Assembly: GCA_002722955.1 (NCBI GenBank)
Contig: PBMZ01000102.1
Coordinates: forward strand, 1-64,000
Direction of reading: 5' to 3'
Length of the DNA: 64,000 nt
Source: Planctomycetaceae bacterium
Lineage (GTDB): Bacteria; Planctomycetota; Planctomycetia; Planctomycetales; Planctomycetaceae
Shown: piece after piece, positions 9,451 through 17,403 of the stretch
Numbering within the stretch: position 1 is the first letter of the stretch
Layout: each line of letters begins with the position of its first letter
Notes under the pieces: model-generated
Seen by the model: the letters and a program-made list of their open reading frames with translations, nothing else
Told to the model about the DNA's origin: nothing
The model's database searches: none
Position numbers and translations under genes: made by a program

Positions 9451-10560
9451 TTAAACGTTGCGCATGGCTTCGGCGATACCACGTTTGACACGTTTCAAAT
9501 GCATCATTGTTGAACTAAAAGCTTTGCCGCGGTGACTGGTCGCAAACAATCCTGATCCTACTTGGAGCCGCCAAGGCCAGATTCCTTCAAGGTACGAGCC
9601 GGGTTTGGCACAGCTATCGAAGGCTGTCAGATCAGCGAACTCGCGCTTGCACGATTTCAGAAGAGCAAAGTCGGTCAGCGTTCCGGGACTGGCCGCAGCA
9701 AACTCTGCCTCCCGTCCAATCTTGAACGCAAATCCTGTGGATCCCGAAATCAAATTGATCGAGGAACCAACGACTTGGCCCGCAACGACGAGTTCGCCAA
9801 AGACCGCGTGGCTTCGTTGTGAGAATTGCCCAACCATTTCGCTGAAGAAATCCTTCTCACGCTCGATCAATGCGAGTGCCGTGCCTTCGTCCGACTTCCA
9901 TCCAGCCGACTCCAATTGAAGGAATTTCTCGATTCTCGCAGCCGATTCCGACGCATCCGTACCAACGCGAAACTCAACGTCGCCATGACGTTCCAATCGA
10001 CGCCAATTCCGTTTGATCGTCTTGCGACGGCTTCTTGAATAGAGATCCGTAAGGACGTCGTGCGGCAAGTCATTCAACGAAATCATCGGCCGCTCGTGCT
10101 CAGCATCCAAATGCCAAACGACTCCGTTTCGATTGGCTGCTTCTGTTAACTCGCGGTCAAGCTTCGAATTCAAGCTGCGGCTGCGGAACGAAAGCCCGTG
10201 CCAACGATCCGAGTTCTTGGCCATCCACTGAAAGATCGCGTCAAGAACGGCGGGAGCACACGATTCCTCGACTAATAGGCCGTCAAAGAAGGAAAGAATG
10301 CATTGATAACTTTTCAGATGAGGCAGCGGCATCAACGTGCTGGTTGCCTGTTCCTCGAATACGCCGACGCCGACAAGTCGTGGAAAACTTTCGTCTTGCC
10401 GTTCGACTAACATGACCCAAGGATTCGAATCTGGTGTCAGGTGTTTTAGCGCCGGCAGAATGAAATTCGGCGACAAGAACGCGTTGCCCTCGATCGCGTA
10501 ACCTTCGAGTAGTTCCCATTCGCGGAGCGTCCATTCGTCGATCTCTCGCGCCGGAATCAA
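9451..10560 (-). CDS. GNAT/FemAB-like N-acyltransferase of the exopolysaccharide cluster, N terminus interrupted by TAG
   Basis: Acyltransferase of the kind found in exopolysaccharide and PEP-CTERM clusters. The first third (EGNAFLSPNFILP) is the family-specific N-terminal region; the second part carries the GNAT-like domain (SRSRRKTIKRNWRRLERHG, then FGELVVAGQVVGSSINLI). Homology with the broken paralogue begins upstream of the first usable start, at AGLDVRLIPAREID. An in-frame ATG lies at 10656 (MAVETQSNS), with 25 codons before an in-frame TAG at 10579-10581, after which the homologous frame continues. The gene as drawn begins at TTG 10560 and loses about 32 residues. Either it restarts there, the TAG is read through, or the base is wrong. 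Confidence 0.8.
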   Translation of the reverse strand: MIPAREIDEWTLREWELLEGYAIEGNAFLSPNFILPALKHLTPDSNPWVMLVERQDESFPRLVGVGVFEEQATSTLMPLPHLKSYQCILSFFDGLLVEESCAPAVLDAIFQWMAKNSDRWHGLSFRSRSLNSKLDRELTEAANRNGVVWHLDAEHERPMISLNDLPHDVLTDLYSRSRRKTIKRNWRRLERHGDVEFRVGTDASESAARIEKFLQLESAGWKSDEGTALALIEREKDFFSEMVGQFSQRSHAVFGELVVAGQVVGSSINLISGSTGFAFKIGREAEFAAASPGTLTDFALLKSCKREFADLTAFDSCAKPGSYLEGIWPWRLQVGSGLFATSHRGKAFSSTMMHLKRVKRGIAEAMRNV

Positions 10561-10731
10561 ACGAACGTCTAAGCCTGCCTAGGTCGTTTGAGAACTCGCT
10601 TGCCTTTTCGTTGTCTCGACGGGCGAGAGCGAATTGGATTGGGTTTCAACTGCCATGGCTCGAATAACCGCAAGATGGGATGGTGATAAACTCAAGTCGC
10701 CGACCGGCCCTCGGCGCATGTCTCTTCAGCG

Positions 10732-12135
10732 CTATCGGGCGAAGAACAAGATGAAGAAGTAAAGGAACCACCAGAGCCCAAAACTGGCGATCGTGAGAAT
10801 CCAAAATAGTCGCTTATCCCAATACAGCAGCGGCTGCATCGGGCGAAGTGTAAAGCTGACGTAATTCAAGAACGCAGCCTGAATGCCGATAATCAAAAAC
10901 GTTGGAGGCACGTAGCATCGAGATAAGCTCAGCAACCCGATGCTCCAACCACCAAGAATTCCGACAACATATGGCCGCATCCGGTTGAGTTCCGGGTGTC
11001 CCAGCCAATCTGGCAACTTCATGATTCGATACATTGAATAAATCGTGAAGAAGAACATGCCGAAGAACAGAGTTCCGCCAAACAAGCCAAGCTCGACGAA
11101 CGCATGGACGAACGAATTATGAGCGACCAATCCCGCGTATTCCCCATACATGCCGTAGCCGATGCCAAACAATATGTAGGGCGATTTGATCGCCTGAAAA
11201 CCTTCTCGCCAAAGAAGTAGTCTTTCGTGGCCTGTGCCGCTGCTGAGACTAATGCTTCCCATGCGTCCCGCCATGAGTGGCAACAAGGCGACGCCGCAAA
11301 CCGCGGCGCTAATGGCGACTTTGCGACCATAACGAGTCAAGATCATGCAACCACCGGCGGCGGCAGCGGCTAACAATCCACCGCGTGACCTTGTGCACAA
11401 GAGTCCCGTACCAAGCACGTAAAGTGGAAACAACCAAAAGATGCGGGCGAATCCGAGTGTCTTGTCCGTTAGGAAGTAGAGCGAGATGACGCCCGCAGCG
11501 ACAATCAACAACGAGATGTCGTTGGGATCCTGAAACACTCCCGTCCCACGCATTCGCTTCTCGAGAATATCGGCACCGGTTGCCGCTTTGCCGTGACGGT
11601 CGGTGATGTGTGTGATGAACTCGTAATCGATGACTTCGTAATAGTCGAGAACAGACATTCCAACCATGATGGTTGAGGTCACCGCGACCACGAATAACAG
11701 AATTCGGATCCTGAGCGGCGTGTCGACAACGGCGACGAGCAAACCATAAAAGATCAAGGTTTTTATGTAGTCAACGGTCGCGGATTTGACGCCATACAAA
11801 TAGAAATGCGTCATATGCGACAAGAAGACCGCAATGATCAGCAGTGCGGCACACATCGTGATGGGCTGCTGACGCAATGCATTCGGCTGAAAGTGCTGCT
11901 GGATTTCTCGATAAGAAAGAGCCACCGCGCCTAAGATCAAGCCCTCGTAGATCGGTAACTGGGCGAGTTCCTTGACCAACTCGGATGGTCGAATGATGAG
12001 GGTGGTCGTCACCAGCAAAAACATGATGAAGGCTGTCGTCGAGTAAGGGGCTCTCTCTGCCGACAAAGGCTTAACCGCAAAGCGATTTCGCAATACGGTG
12101 TTGAGACTAGGTTGTCTGATGAGTCCCTGAGACAT
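10732..12135 (-). CDS. O-antigen ligase/polymerase family membrane protein (Wzy/WaaL type)
   Basis: Polytopic inner-membrane protein that polymerises or transfers polysaccharide units. About 12 hydrophobic segments over 467 residues. The Wzy_C-type loop is clear: DPNDISLLIV, then GTGLLCTRSRGGLLA, and a large periplasmic loop with GIGYGMYGEYAGLVAHNSFVH, where the HNSF motif is typical of this family. ATG start at 12135. It is upstream of the acyltransferase in the same direction. Ligase and polymerase cannot be told apart from sequence alone; exopolysaccharide polymerase is more likely in this setting. Confidence 0.88.
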   Translation of the reverse strand: MSQGLIRQPSLNTVLRNRFAVKPLSAERAPYSTTAFIMFLLVTTTLIIRPSELVKELAQLPIYEGLILGAVALSYREIQQHFQPNALRQQPITMCAALLIIAVFLSHMTHFYLYGVKSATVDYIKTLIFYGLLVAVVDTPLRIRILLFVVAVTSTIMVGMSVLDYYEVIDYEFITHITDRHGKAATGADILEKRMRGTGVFQDPNDISLLIVAAGVISLYFLTDKTLGFARIFWLFPLYVLGTGLLCTRSRGGLLAAAAAGGCMILTRYGRKVAISAAVCGVALLPLMAGRMGSISLSSGTGHERLLLWREGFQAIKSPYILFGIGYGMYGEYAGLVAHNSFVHAFVELGLFGGTLFFGMFFFTIYSMYRIMKLPDWLGHPELNRMRPYVVGILGGWSIGLLSLSRCYVPPTFLIIGIQAAFLNYVSFTLRPMQPLLYWDKRLFWILTIASFGLWWFLYFFILFFAR

Positions 12136-12340
12136 TACTTGCTTCAGATCTGTATCATGTTCAGTTCAGACGGACCGCCGCGAATTCAGACCCCGCACGT
12201 TCCAGATCTTGGAGTGTCGTGAAAAGATAGCTTGCCCACACGGAAAAGACGGAAGAAAGCAATCCCGAAGCGAAGTGAGCAGACACTGTAATCGGTACGA
12301 TTGCTATGACCCGATCGCCGCCAGACACGCTCGCCCAAGA

Positions 12341-13765
12341 TCACGGAGCGCGACGGGATGTCTCTTCGAGAAATTCGAAAGCACCGAGGTCTTTCTTACC
12401 GCTTTCAGGTCGAGGCCCCAGTCCCTGATGCAGAAGGTATTGATGAGTCACCTTGCCGCCGCCGAATGAGACTCGGGCATTCAGCAGGCCACCGGAATCT
12501 CGGCAGGGAGAAGTGCTCTTCAGTGTGAAGTCGAGTGCCTTAGCATCAACAAATCCTGGCGATTCACCCTCGATTGTGGTTTCGTCGCCAAGGACTTTCG
12601 CAGTGGGGCTTGAGAAACTCGGTCGCCAACCTTTCTTCATCCAGTTGGTGTCGAGTCGCAAGATACCAGTTTCGTCCAAGAGTCCGATGCGGCCGGCTGC
12701 AGCAACGTGAAAGATGTTATTTCGGCAGTCAACCATTTCGTCGTCGGTCGAAAGTCGAAACAAGGTCGTTGTTCCCTGCCGGTATGATACAACAGTGTTG
12801 TGGTAAAAGTGCAAGGTGCCTTTGCGATACGTGTGCGTTTGGCCGTTGTCGCCGCCGTAGTGAACAATCTGATTGTTGCCCGCACCATCGTGTTCGATCA
12901 GCACATTTCCGTAAACGTATGTCTGTCGATAGTACGGAGAACTACGGAGATGTTTGCCCTCTTCGGCTTCAACCAGATCGAGTTGTCGATTGCCACCCTC
13001 GATCCAGTTGTAGCGAATTACCGTTCCGGCAGACCGATCTTTGATGGCGTTGCCTCGGCAACCCTTTCGCAACGGGCCAAAACGATTCCCTTGAAAGGTG
13101 ACTCCTAACGCTTCCGTGTAGGCGTTGTGTTCGTAAAAACTGCCCACGATGCCATTGTCGGCGATGTAACACGCTTCAATCAGAATCGAACGGCATTGAG
13201 GTGCCACAAGCAAACCGTTTCCGCTATCGAGCAGCCGGCAACCGCGAATTGTGATCGACTCGCCCTTTTCAATGTAAATAGCCGACGCGTCCGAGCGATA
13301 TTGCTGAATTCCACGGCGTCCAATGAAGCGGTATGCAGGTCGAGCACTACGGATCTCTACGTCCTGGATTACGATGTGCGCGGGTACGCGATCCGCCGGT
13401 ACGTTGGCGCCACCAATCTTGATGACGGCGCGGTTGGCATTCCAGAAATCCAGTACCGGACGAGTGATCGCATTGCGGCCATCGATGACGGGCAACTGAC
13501 CTTTCGGGCTTTTCAAGCCTCTGATCACGATGGGGGCGTCTTGAGTTCCGCGGGCACAGACAACCCACTTGGCGGCGTAAGGCTGCGGTCGCCAATCGAT
13601 GGCGACTTGATCACCTGCCTGAAGCCTTTCCCACGGGACTTGGTCAAGTGCGGTCAAAGCGCGAGTGGGTCCAACGACGTAATTCGTCGCCATCGAAGGT
13701 GTGGTCGATGCCCACAAAATCAGAAAAATAAGAGTGCGCGATGAAACCGTCACGTTCGAATCCAA
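12341..13765 (-). CDS. Secreted right-handed parallel beta-helix protein (polysaccharide lyase/epimerase-like)
   Basis: A signal peptide (LIFLILWASTTPSMA) is followed by a pectate-lyase-like beta-helix. The repeated short strands with Asn/Gly turns are visible (IVIQDVEIRS, ITIRGCRLLDSGNGLLV, ILIEACYIADNGIVG, TVIRYNWIEGGN). Proteins of this fold modify or cleave acidic polysaccharides, and this one is the most upstream gene of the exopolysaccharide block, so a lyase or C5-epimerase acting on the exported polymer is a fair guess. No catalytic residue can be assigned. The frame opens after a TAG; TTG 13765 or GTG 13753 are the only reasonable starts, both just ahead of the signal peptide. Confidence 0.82.
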   Translation of the reverse strand: MDSNVTVSSRTLIFLILWASTTPSMATNYVVGPTRALTALDQVPWERLQAGDQVAIDWRPQPYAAKWVVCARGTQDAPIVIRGLKSPKGQLPVIDGRNAITRPVLDFWNANRAVIKIGGANVPADRVPAHIVIQDVEIRSARPAYRFIGRRGIQQYRSDASAIYIEKGESITIRGCRLLDSGNGLLVAPQCRSILIEACYIADNGIVGSFYEHNAYTEALGVTFQGNRFGPLRKGCRGNAIKDRSAGTVIRYNWIEGGNRQLDLVEAEEGKHLRSSPYYRQTYVYGNVLIEHDGAGNNQIVHYGGDNGQTHTYRKGTLHFYHNTVVSYRQGTTTLFRLSTDDEMVDCRNNIFHVAAAGRIGLLDETGILRLDTNWMKKGWRPSFSSPTAKVLGDETTIEGESPGFVDAKALDFTLKSTSPCRDSGGLLNARVSFGGGKVTHQYLLHQGLGPRPESGKKDLGAFEFLEETSRRAP

Positions 13766-13907
13766 GGCCCAAGAATTCAGCTAGCTCGACAATCATGCCA
13801 CACTCGATTGAGGCACGCGTGAGAATGTGTGAAAATGCCGCCAAGTTCGAGTTGTGTTTGCCTTCGATGGGCCATCGATCGATCAAATCCATAAAATCGA
13901 GAACGTC

Positions 13908-16907
13908 ATGAAAGCTCAGCGGAACAATTCCTCCATTGCGTTGATCGCTATTCTCTTCGTACAGACCACGTTTGCTTGGTCAGCAGACGATTTCAACAAG
14001 ACGGTCGCGCCAATTCTTGCCAGCAAATGTTTGGAGTGTCACAGCGGAAATGAACCCAAAGGAGGGTTGGACCTTTCCACTCGGGCGAATGCGATGAAAG
14101 GTGGCGAAAGTGGTGCCGCCATTAATGGCGGGAAGCTCGACAAAAGCATCCTCTGGCAACGCGTTCGCAATGATGAGATGCCACCGAAACATCCGATTAG
14201 CAAGGCAGAGAAGGAAGTTCTCAAACGCTGGATCGCTGATGGTGCCAAGTGGGACATCGCGAAGATTGACCGGTTCGCGTACACCACCGATTCGCGAGCT
14301 GGCTACGATTGGTGGTCATTGCAACCGATTCGAGAGGTTAAGGCGTTAGAGGTTGGCGACGACCCGTCGGTTCGCACCAGCATCGACGCCTTTGTTCGAA
14401 AAACACACGACGAGAAGGGTTTCTCGACGGCTCCGCTGGCCGATCCTCGGACTCAAGTCAGACGTCTCTATTTCGATTTGATTGGCCTGCCACCTAGCCC
14501 AGAAGTTGTCGATCAATTCGCCAAGAACCCCACCGACGAAGCTTACGCAAAGATTGTTGAAGACCTGCTGATGTCGCATCGCTATGGCGAGCGTTGGGGA
14601 CGCCATTGGTTGGACGTTGTCCGCTTTGGTGAGAGCAACGGTTTCGAACGCAACGGGCCGCGTTATAACTTCTGGCCGTACCGCGACTGGGTCATCAATG
14701 CCTTCAACAACGACATGCCATACGACGAGTTCGTCCGCATGCAACTGATCGGCGATCAATTGAAACCGGGTCGCGAGGGATCAGCTTCCGTTGGCTTCCT
14801 AGTTGCGGGCGTCCATAACACCGTGGTTGGCGGCAGCGAGCGGATGAAGAAGCTCGCGTTTCAAGATGAGTTAGAAGAAGTCATTGGCGTGATTGGTCAA
14901 ACTTTCCTGGGCCTCACCGTTAATTGCAGTCGTTGCCACGACCACAAGTTTGATCCGATCAAGCAGACGGAATACTACCAGCTTATCTCGTCCATTTCTG
15001 GAATGACTCATGGTGAGCGTGTTGCGCGCGAACCCTCAGACGTCAAACGACTGGCAAAGCTGAACGATAAGAACACGAAGCTCTCAACAGAACTTGCCGC
15101 GATCGATCAAGAGGCTCGACAAGCGATCCTGAAAGCTCGAAAGTCGGGAGAAGTTAAGTTGAGCGAGCCTCCCAAAGCGCTCGCGCGGTGGGAGTTCGAT
15201 GGCAATCTAAAGGATAGCATTGGTGGCTTACACGGCGAGTTCGTCGGAAACGCAAAGTTTGAAGAAGGGGCGATTGTTGTTGACGGCAAGTCGTTTGTTA
15301 GAACGGCCAAGTTGCCCAAGGCGATCGCCGAAAAGACCTTGGAAGTTTGGGTGCAACTCAGCACGTTGGATCAAGGTGGCGGCGGTGCCATCACCTTGCA
15401 AACTCCGAATGGCATCGTCTTCGATTCCATCGTCTATGCGGAACGTGAGAAACGAAAGTGGATGGCCGGTAGCAACGGTTTTGTGCGGACCGAGTCGTTC
15501 TCGGCCTTTGAGGAAACTGAAGCTTTGAAACGCCCGGTCCACATGGTGTTGGTGTACTCGAAAGACGGAAGAATCACCGGTTATCGTGACGGTCAACCAT
15601 ACGGACGTCCCATTCGAAAGACTGGCTTGCAGTCATATTCTGCCAACCAGTCCGAAGTGCTCTTTGGCCTGAGACACGGAACACCAGGCGGCAACCACAT
15701 GCTGAAGGCGCGCATCTTTCGAGCAAGTTTGTACGACCGCGCCCTTACACCCGAAGAGGTTTTGCAGTCGGCATCCAGTACGCTCGACTTCGTATCGGAA
15801 AAACAGATCATCGCGTCATTGGACAAGAAAACGCTGGAACGTCGAAACAGTCTCGATGCCCAGTTGAGCAAAGTTCAAGGTGAGCTCAAGACGCTAACTT
15901 CAGCGGCGCAGGCAAAGCTCTACACAATGAACCCGCGGACTCCTGTCGAGATTCGGTTCTTGCAACGTGGAGACATCGAAAAGGAAGGCGATATCATGAC
16001 TCCAGGTGCAGTCGCTTCTGTTAAAGGTGTTGACGCTGATTTTGAACTGAACGCAAAAGCTTCTGATGCAGATCGACGTCGAAAGCTGGCCGAATGGATC
16101 ACGAGTCCCAACAATCCATTGTTCGCGAGAGTGATCGTGAATCGGATTTGGCAGTACCATTTCGGAACGGGCATCGTGGTGACTCCCAGCGACTTTGGCT
16201 TCAACGGAGGCCAGCCAAGTTTTCCCGACCTGCTGGATCATCTGGCTACCGAATTGAAGGAGAACGGATACCGCCTAAAAGCCTTACACCGAAAGATTGT
16301 GACATCGACCGTCTATCGGCAAGGGGCTGACTTGAACGAAGCGTCCGCAAGCAAAGACGCCGACAATCGCTACTTGTGGCGGATGCAACCGCGACGATTG
16401 GAAGCCGAGTCGGTTCGCGATGCGATCCTTTCCGTTTCAGGAAAGCTTAATCTGCAAATGGGAGGCCCAGGCTTTCATGACGTCAGCGTTATTCCTAACA
16501 ACGGGACAACTTATTACGAGGCGATTGATGTCGACGGCGATGCATTCTTCCGCCGCACGATTTACCGCTTCACTCCTCGAGGCGGCCGCAGCGCATTGCT
16601 GGATACATTCGACTGCCCCGACCCCGCCACAACAGCACCTCGACGAGCAATCACAACAACGCCACTGCAAGCTCTGAGCCTGTTGAACAATGCTTTCGTG
16701 TTGAGGATGTCGAAGCACTTCGCCGCGCGCGTTGCTCAAGAAGGCAAGAATGTCGACGAGCAAGTCGACCGAGCATGGCGGCTTGCCTTGGCCCGTTCAC
16801 CTTCGAAAGCCGAGCATGAGTTGTCCAAGGAATTAGTTCAGAAACATGGCCTGCCAGCGCTGTGTCGCGGCTTATTCAACGCCAATGAATTTGTGATCGT
16901 TGAGTAA
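13908..16907 (+). CDS. Planctomycete cytochrome protein PSCyt1-DUF1549-LamG-DUF1553 (PSD1)
   Basis: Large exported protein of the planctomycete cytochrome family. A signal peptide (ALIAILFVQTTFAWSA) is followed by a c-type haem motif CLECH (PSCyt1), DUF1549 (RRLYFDLIGLPP, HRYGERWGRHWLD), a second CxxCH-type motif (CSRCHDHKFDP), a LamG/concanavalin-like insertion at about residues 420-620 (LARWEFDGNLKDS ... ARIFRASLYDRALTPEEV) and DUF1553 (NPLFARVIVNRIWQYHFG, LKALHRKIVTSTVYRQ). A GTG at 13854 is in frame, but ATG 13908 puts the signal peptide at the N terminus. Function is not established; such genes often sit near sulfatases and glycan degradation genes. No DUF1501 partner follows here. Confidence 0.92.
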   Translation: MKAQRNNSSIALIAILFVQTTFAWSADDFNKTVAPILASKCLECHSGNEPKGGLDLSTRANAMKGGESGAAINGGKLDKSILWQRVRNDEMPPKHPISKAEKEVLKRWIADGAKWDIAKIDRFAYTTDSRAGYDWWSLQPIREVKALEVGDDPSVRTSIDAFVRKTHDEKGFSTAPLADPRTQVRRLYFDLIGLPPSPEVVDQFAKNPTDEAYAKIVEDLLMSHRYGERWGRHWLDVVRFGESNGFERNGPRYNFWPYRDWVINAFNNDMPYDEFVRMQLIGDQLKPGREGSASVGFLVAGVHNTVVGGSERMKKLAFQDELEEVIGVIGQTFLGLTVNCSRCHDHKFDPIKQTEYYQLISSISGMTHGERVAREPSDVKRLAKLNDKNTKLSTELAAIDQEARQAILKARKSGEVKLSEPPKALARWEFDGNLKDSIGGLHGEFVGNAKFEEGAIVVDGKSFVRTAKLPKAIAEKTLEVWVQLSTLDQGGGGAITLQTPNGIVFDSIVYAEREKRKWMAGSNGFVRTESFSAFEETEALKRPVHMVLVYSKDGRITGYRDGQPYGRPIRKTGLQSYSANQSEVLFGLRHGTPGGNHMLKARIFRASLYDRALTPEEVLQSASSTLDFVSEKQIIASLDKKTLERRNSLDAQLSKVQGELKTLTSAAQAKLYTMNPRTPVEIRFLQRGDIEKEGDIMTPGAVASVKGVDADFELNAKASDADRRRKLAEWITSPNNPLFARVIVNRIWQYHFGTGIVVTPSDFGFNGGQPSFPDLLDHLATELKENGYRLKALHRKIVTSTVYRQGADLNEASASKDADNRYLWRMQPRRLEAESVRDAILSVSGKLNLQMGGPGFHDVSVIPNNGTTYYEAIDVDGDAFFRRTIYRFTPRGGRSALLDTFDCPDPATTAPRRAITTTPLQALSLLNNAFVLRMSKHFAARVAQEGKNVDEQVDRAWRLALARSPSKAEHELSKELVQKHGLPALCRGLFNANEFVIVE

Positions 16908-16941
16908 GTCGGTTGCGAGATCGTAAACCAAGTCTTTTGTT

Positions 16942-17006
16942 GTTCAACCCGTAGCCGCAGGCGAGGATTTTTCGGCATGTAGCTCGCCTGCGGCTACGGG
17001 TTAAAC
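16942..17006. repeat. Intergenic palindrome family A, copy 1
   Basis: Perfect 18-base arms CCCGTAGCCGCAGGCGAG (16948-16965) and its reverse complement (16983-17000), flanked by GTTCAA on the left and TTAAAC on the right. The same palindrome occurs at 40242-40305 and 52326-52388 with different loops. Compatible with a REP/BIME-like or MITE-like element. It lies just downstream of the PSD1 gene. Confidence 0.85.
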
Positions 17007-17013
17007 GAATGGC

Positions 17014-17055
17014 AAAAAAAAAAAATCGGCCGCTGCGAAATCGCAACGGCCGATT
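17014..17055 (-). terminator. Rho-independent terminator of the sigma factor-kinase-small protein operon
   Basis: Read on the minus strand, AATCGGCCGTTGCG (17055-17042) pairs with CGCAGCGGCCGATT (17037-17024) around a 4-base loop, with one mismatch, and is followed by a run of 12 T. This is a textbook intrinsic terminator about 40 bases after the stop codon of the small gene at 17093. Confidence 0.88.
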
Positions 17056-17092
17056 GAGACAAAAGCGTTCCTCGATCAGCAACAGATTTGTT

Positions 17093-17275
17093 TCAATCTC
17101 GGTCAAAGTCCGAGTCGCCTGTGCGGTTGACTCGTTGAACTTTCGGTGGATTCCAATAAGGAGCGATTGGATGAACCCAACGTTTTCTGTGTGTGCGTTC
17201 GTCCCAGTCTTGGCGGATCAGTCGGCACTCGGTCTCGATTTGTTCAGGGGTGGGTCGGTAATGGTGCCAAGGCAT
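17093..17275 (-). CDS. Small conserved-looking protein of 60 residues, unknown function
   Basis: ATG 17275 opens a frame starting MPWHHYRPTPEQIETECRL, then IRQDWDERTHRKRW, ending in an acidic tail. The PTPEQI...IRQDW pattern recalls small planctomycete proteins with a TPEEI...IRAGW-type helix, which are short, Trp-containing and of unknown function. A purine-rich stretch (GAAGAGAACGAGAAA) lies directly before the start. It lies 128 bases downstream of the kinase gene and is followed by a strong terminator, so it is probably the last gene of that operon. The longer frame to 17428 is unlikely because it would overlap the kinase C terminus. Confidence 0.6.
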   Translation of the reverse strand: MPWHHYRPTPEQIETECRLIRQDWDERTHRKRWVHPIAPYWNPPKVQRVNRTGDSDFDRD

Positions 17276-17403
17276 TTTCTCGTTCTCTTCACTTGGTAAT
17301 GATGTCCGCTCTTTTCGTGGGCCTGCTTCATCATGTCTCGACTCGTTCAAGACGTGACGAAGAAGTCCCACCTGGACATCAATAAAACCGTTCTGCCCGC
17401 GGT

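Noticed and set aside
12136-12340. 205-base gap between beta-helix and polymerase genes
   Set aside because: Inspected on both strands; no gene, terminator or repeat could be supported.
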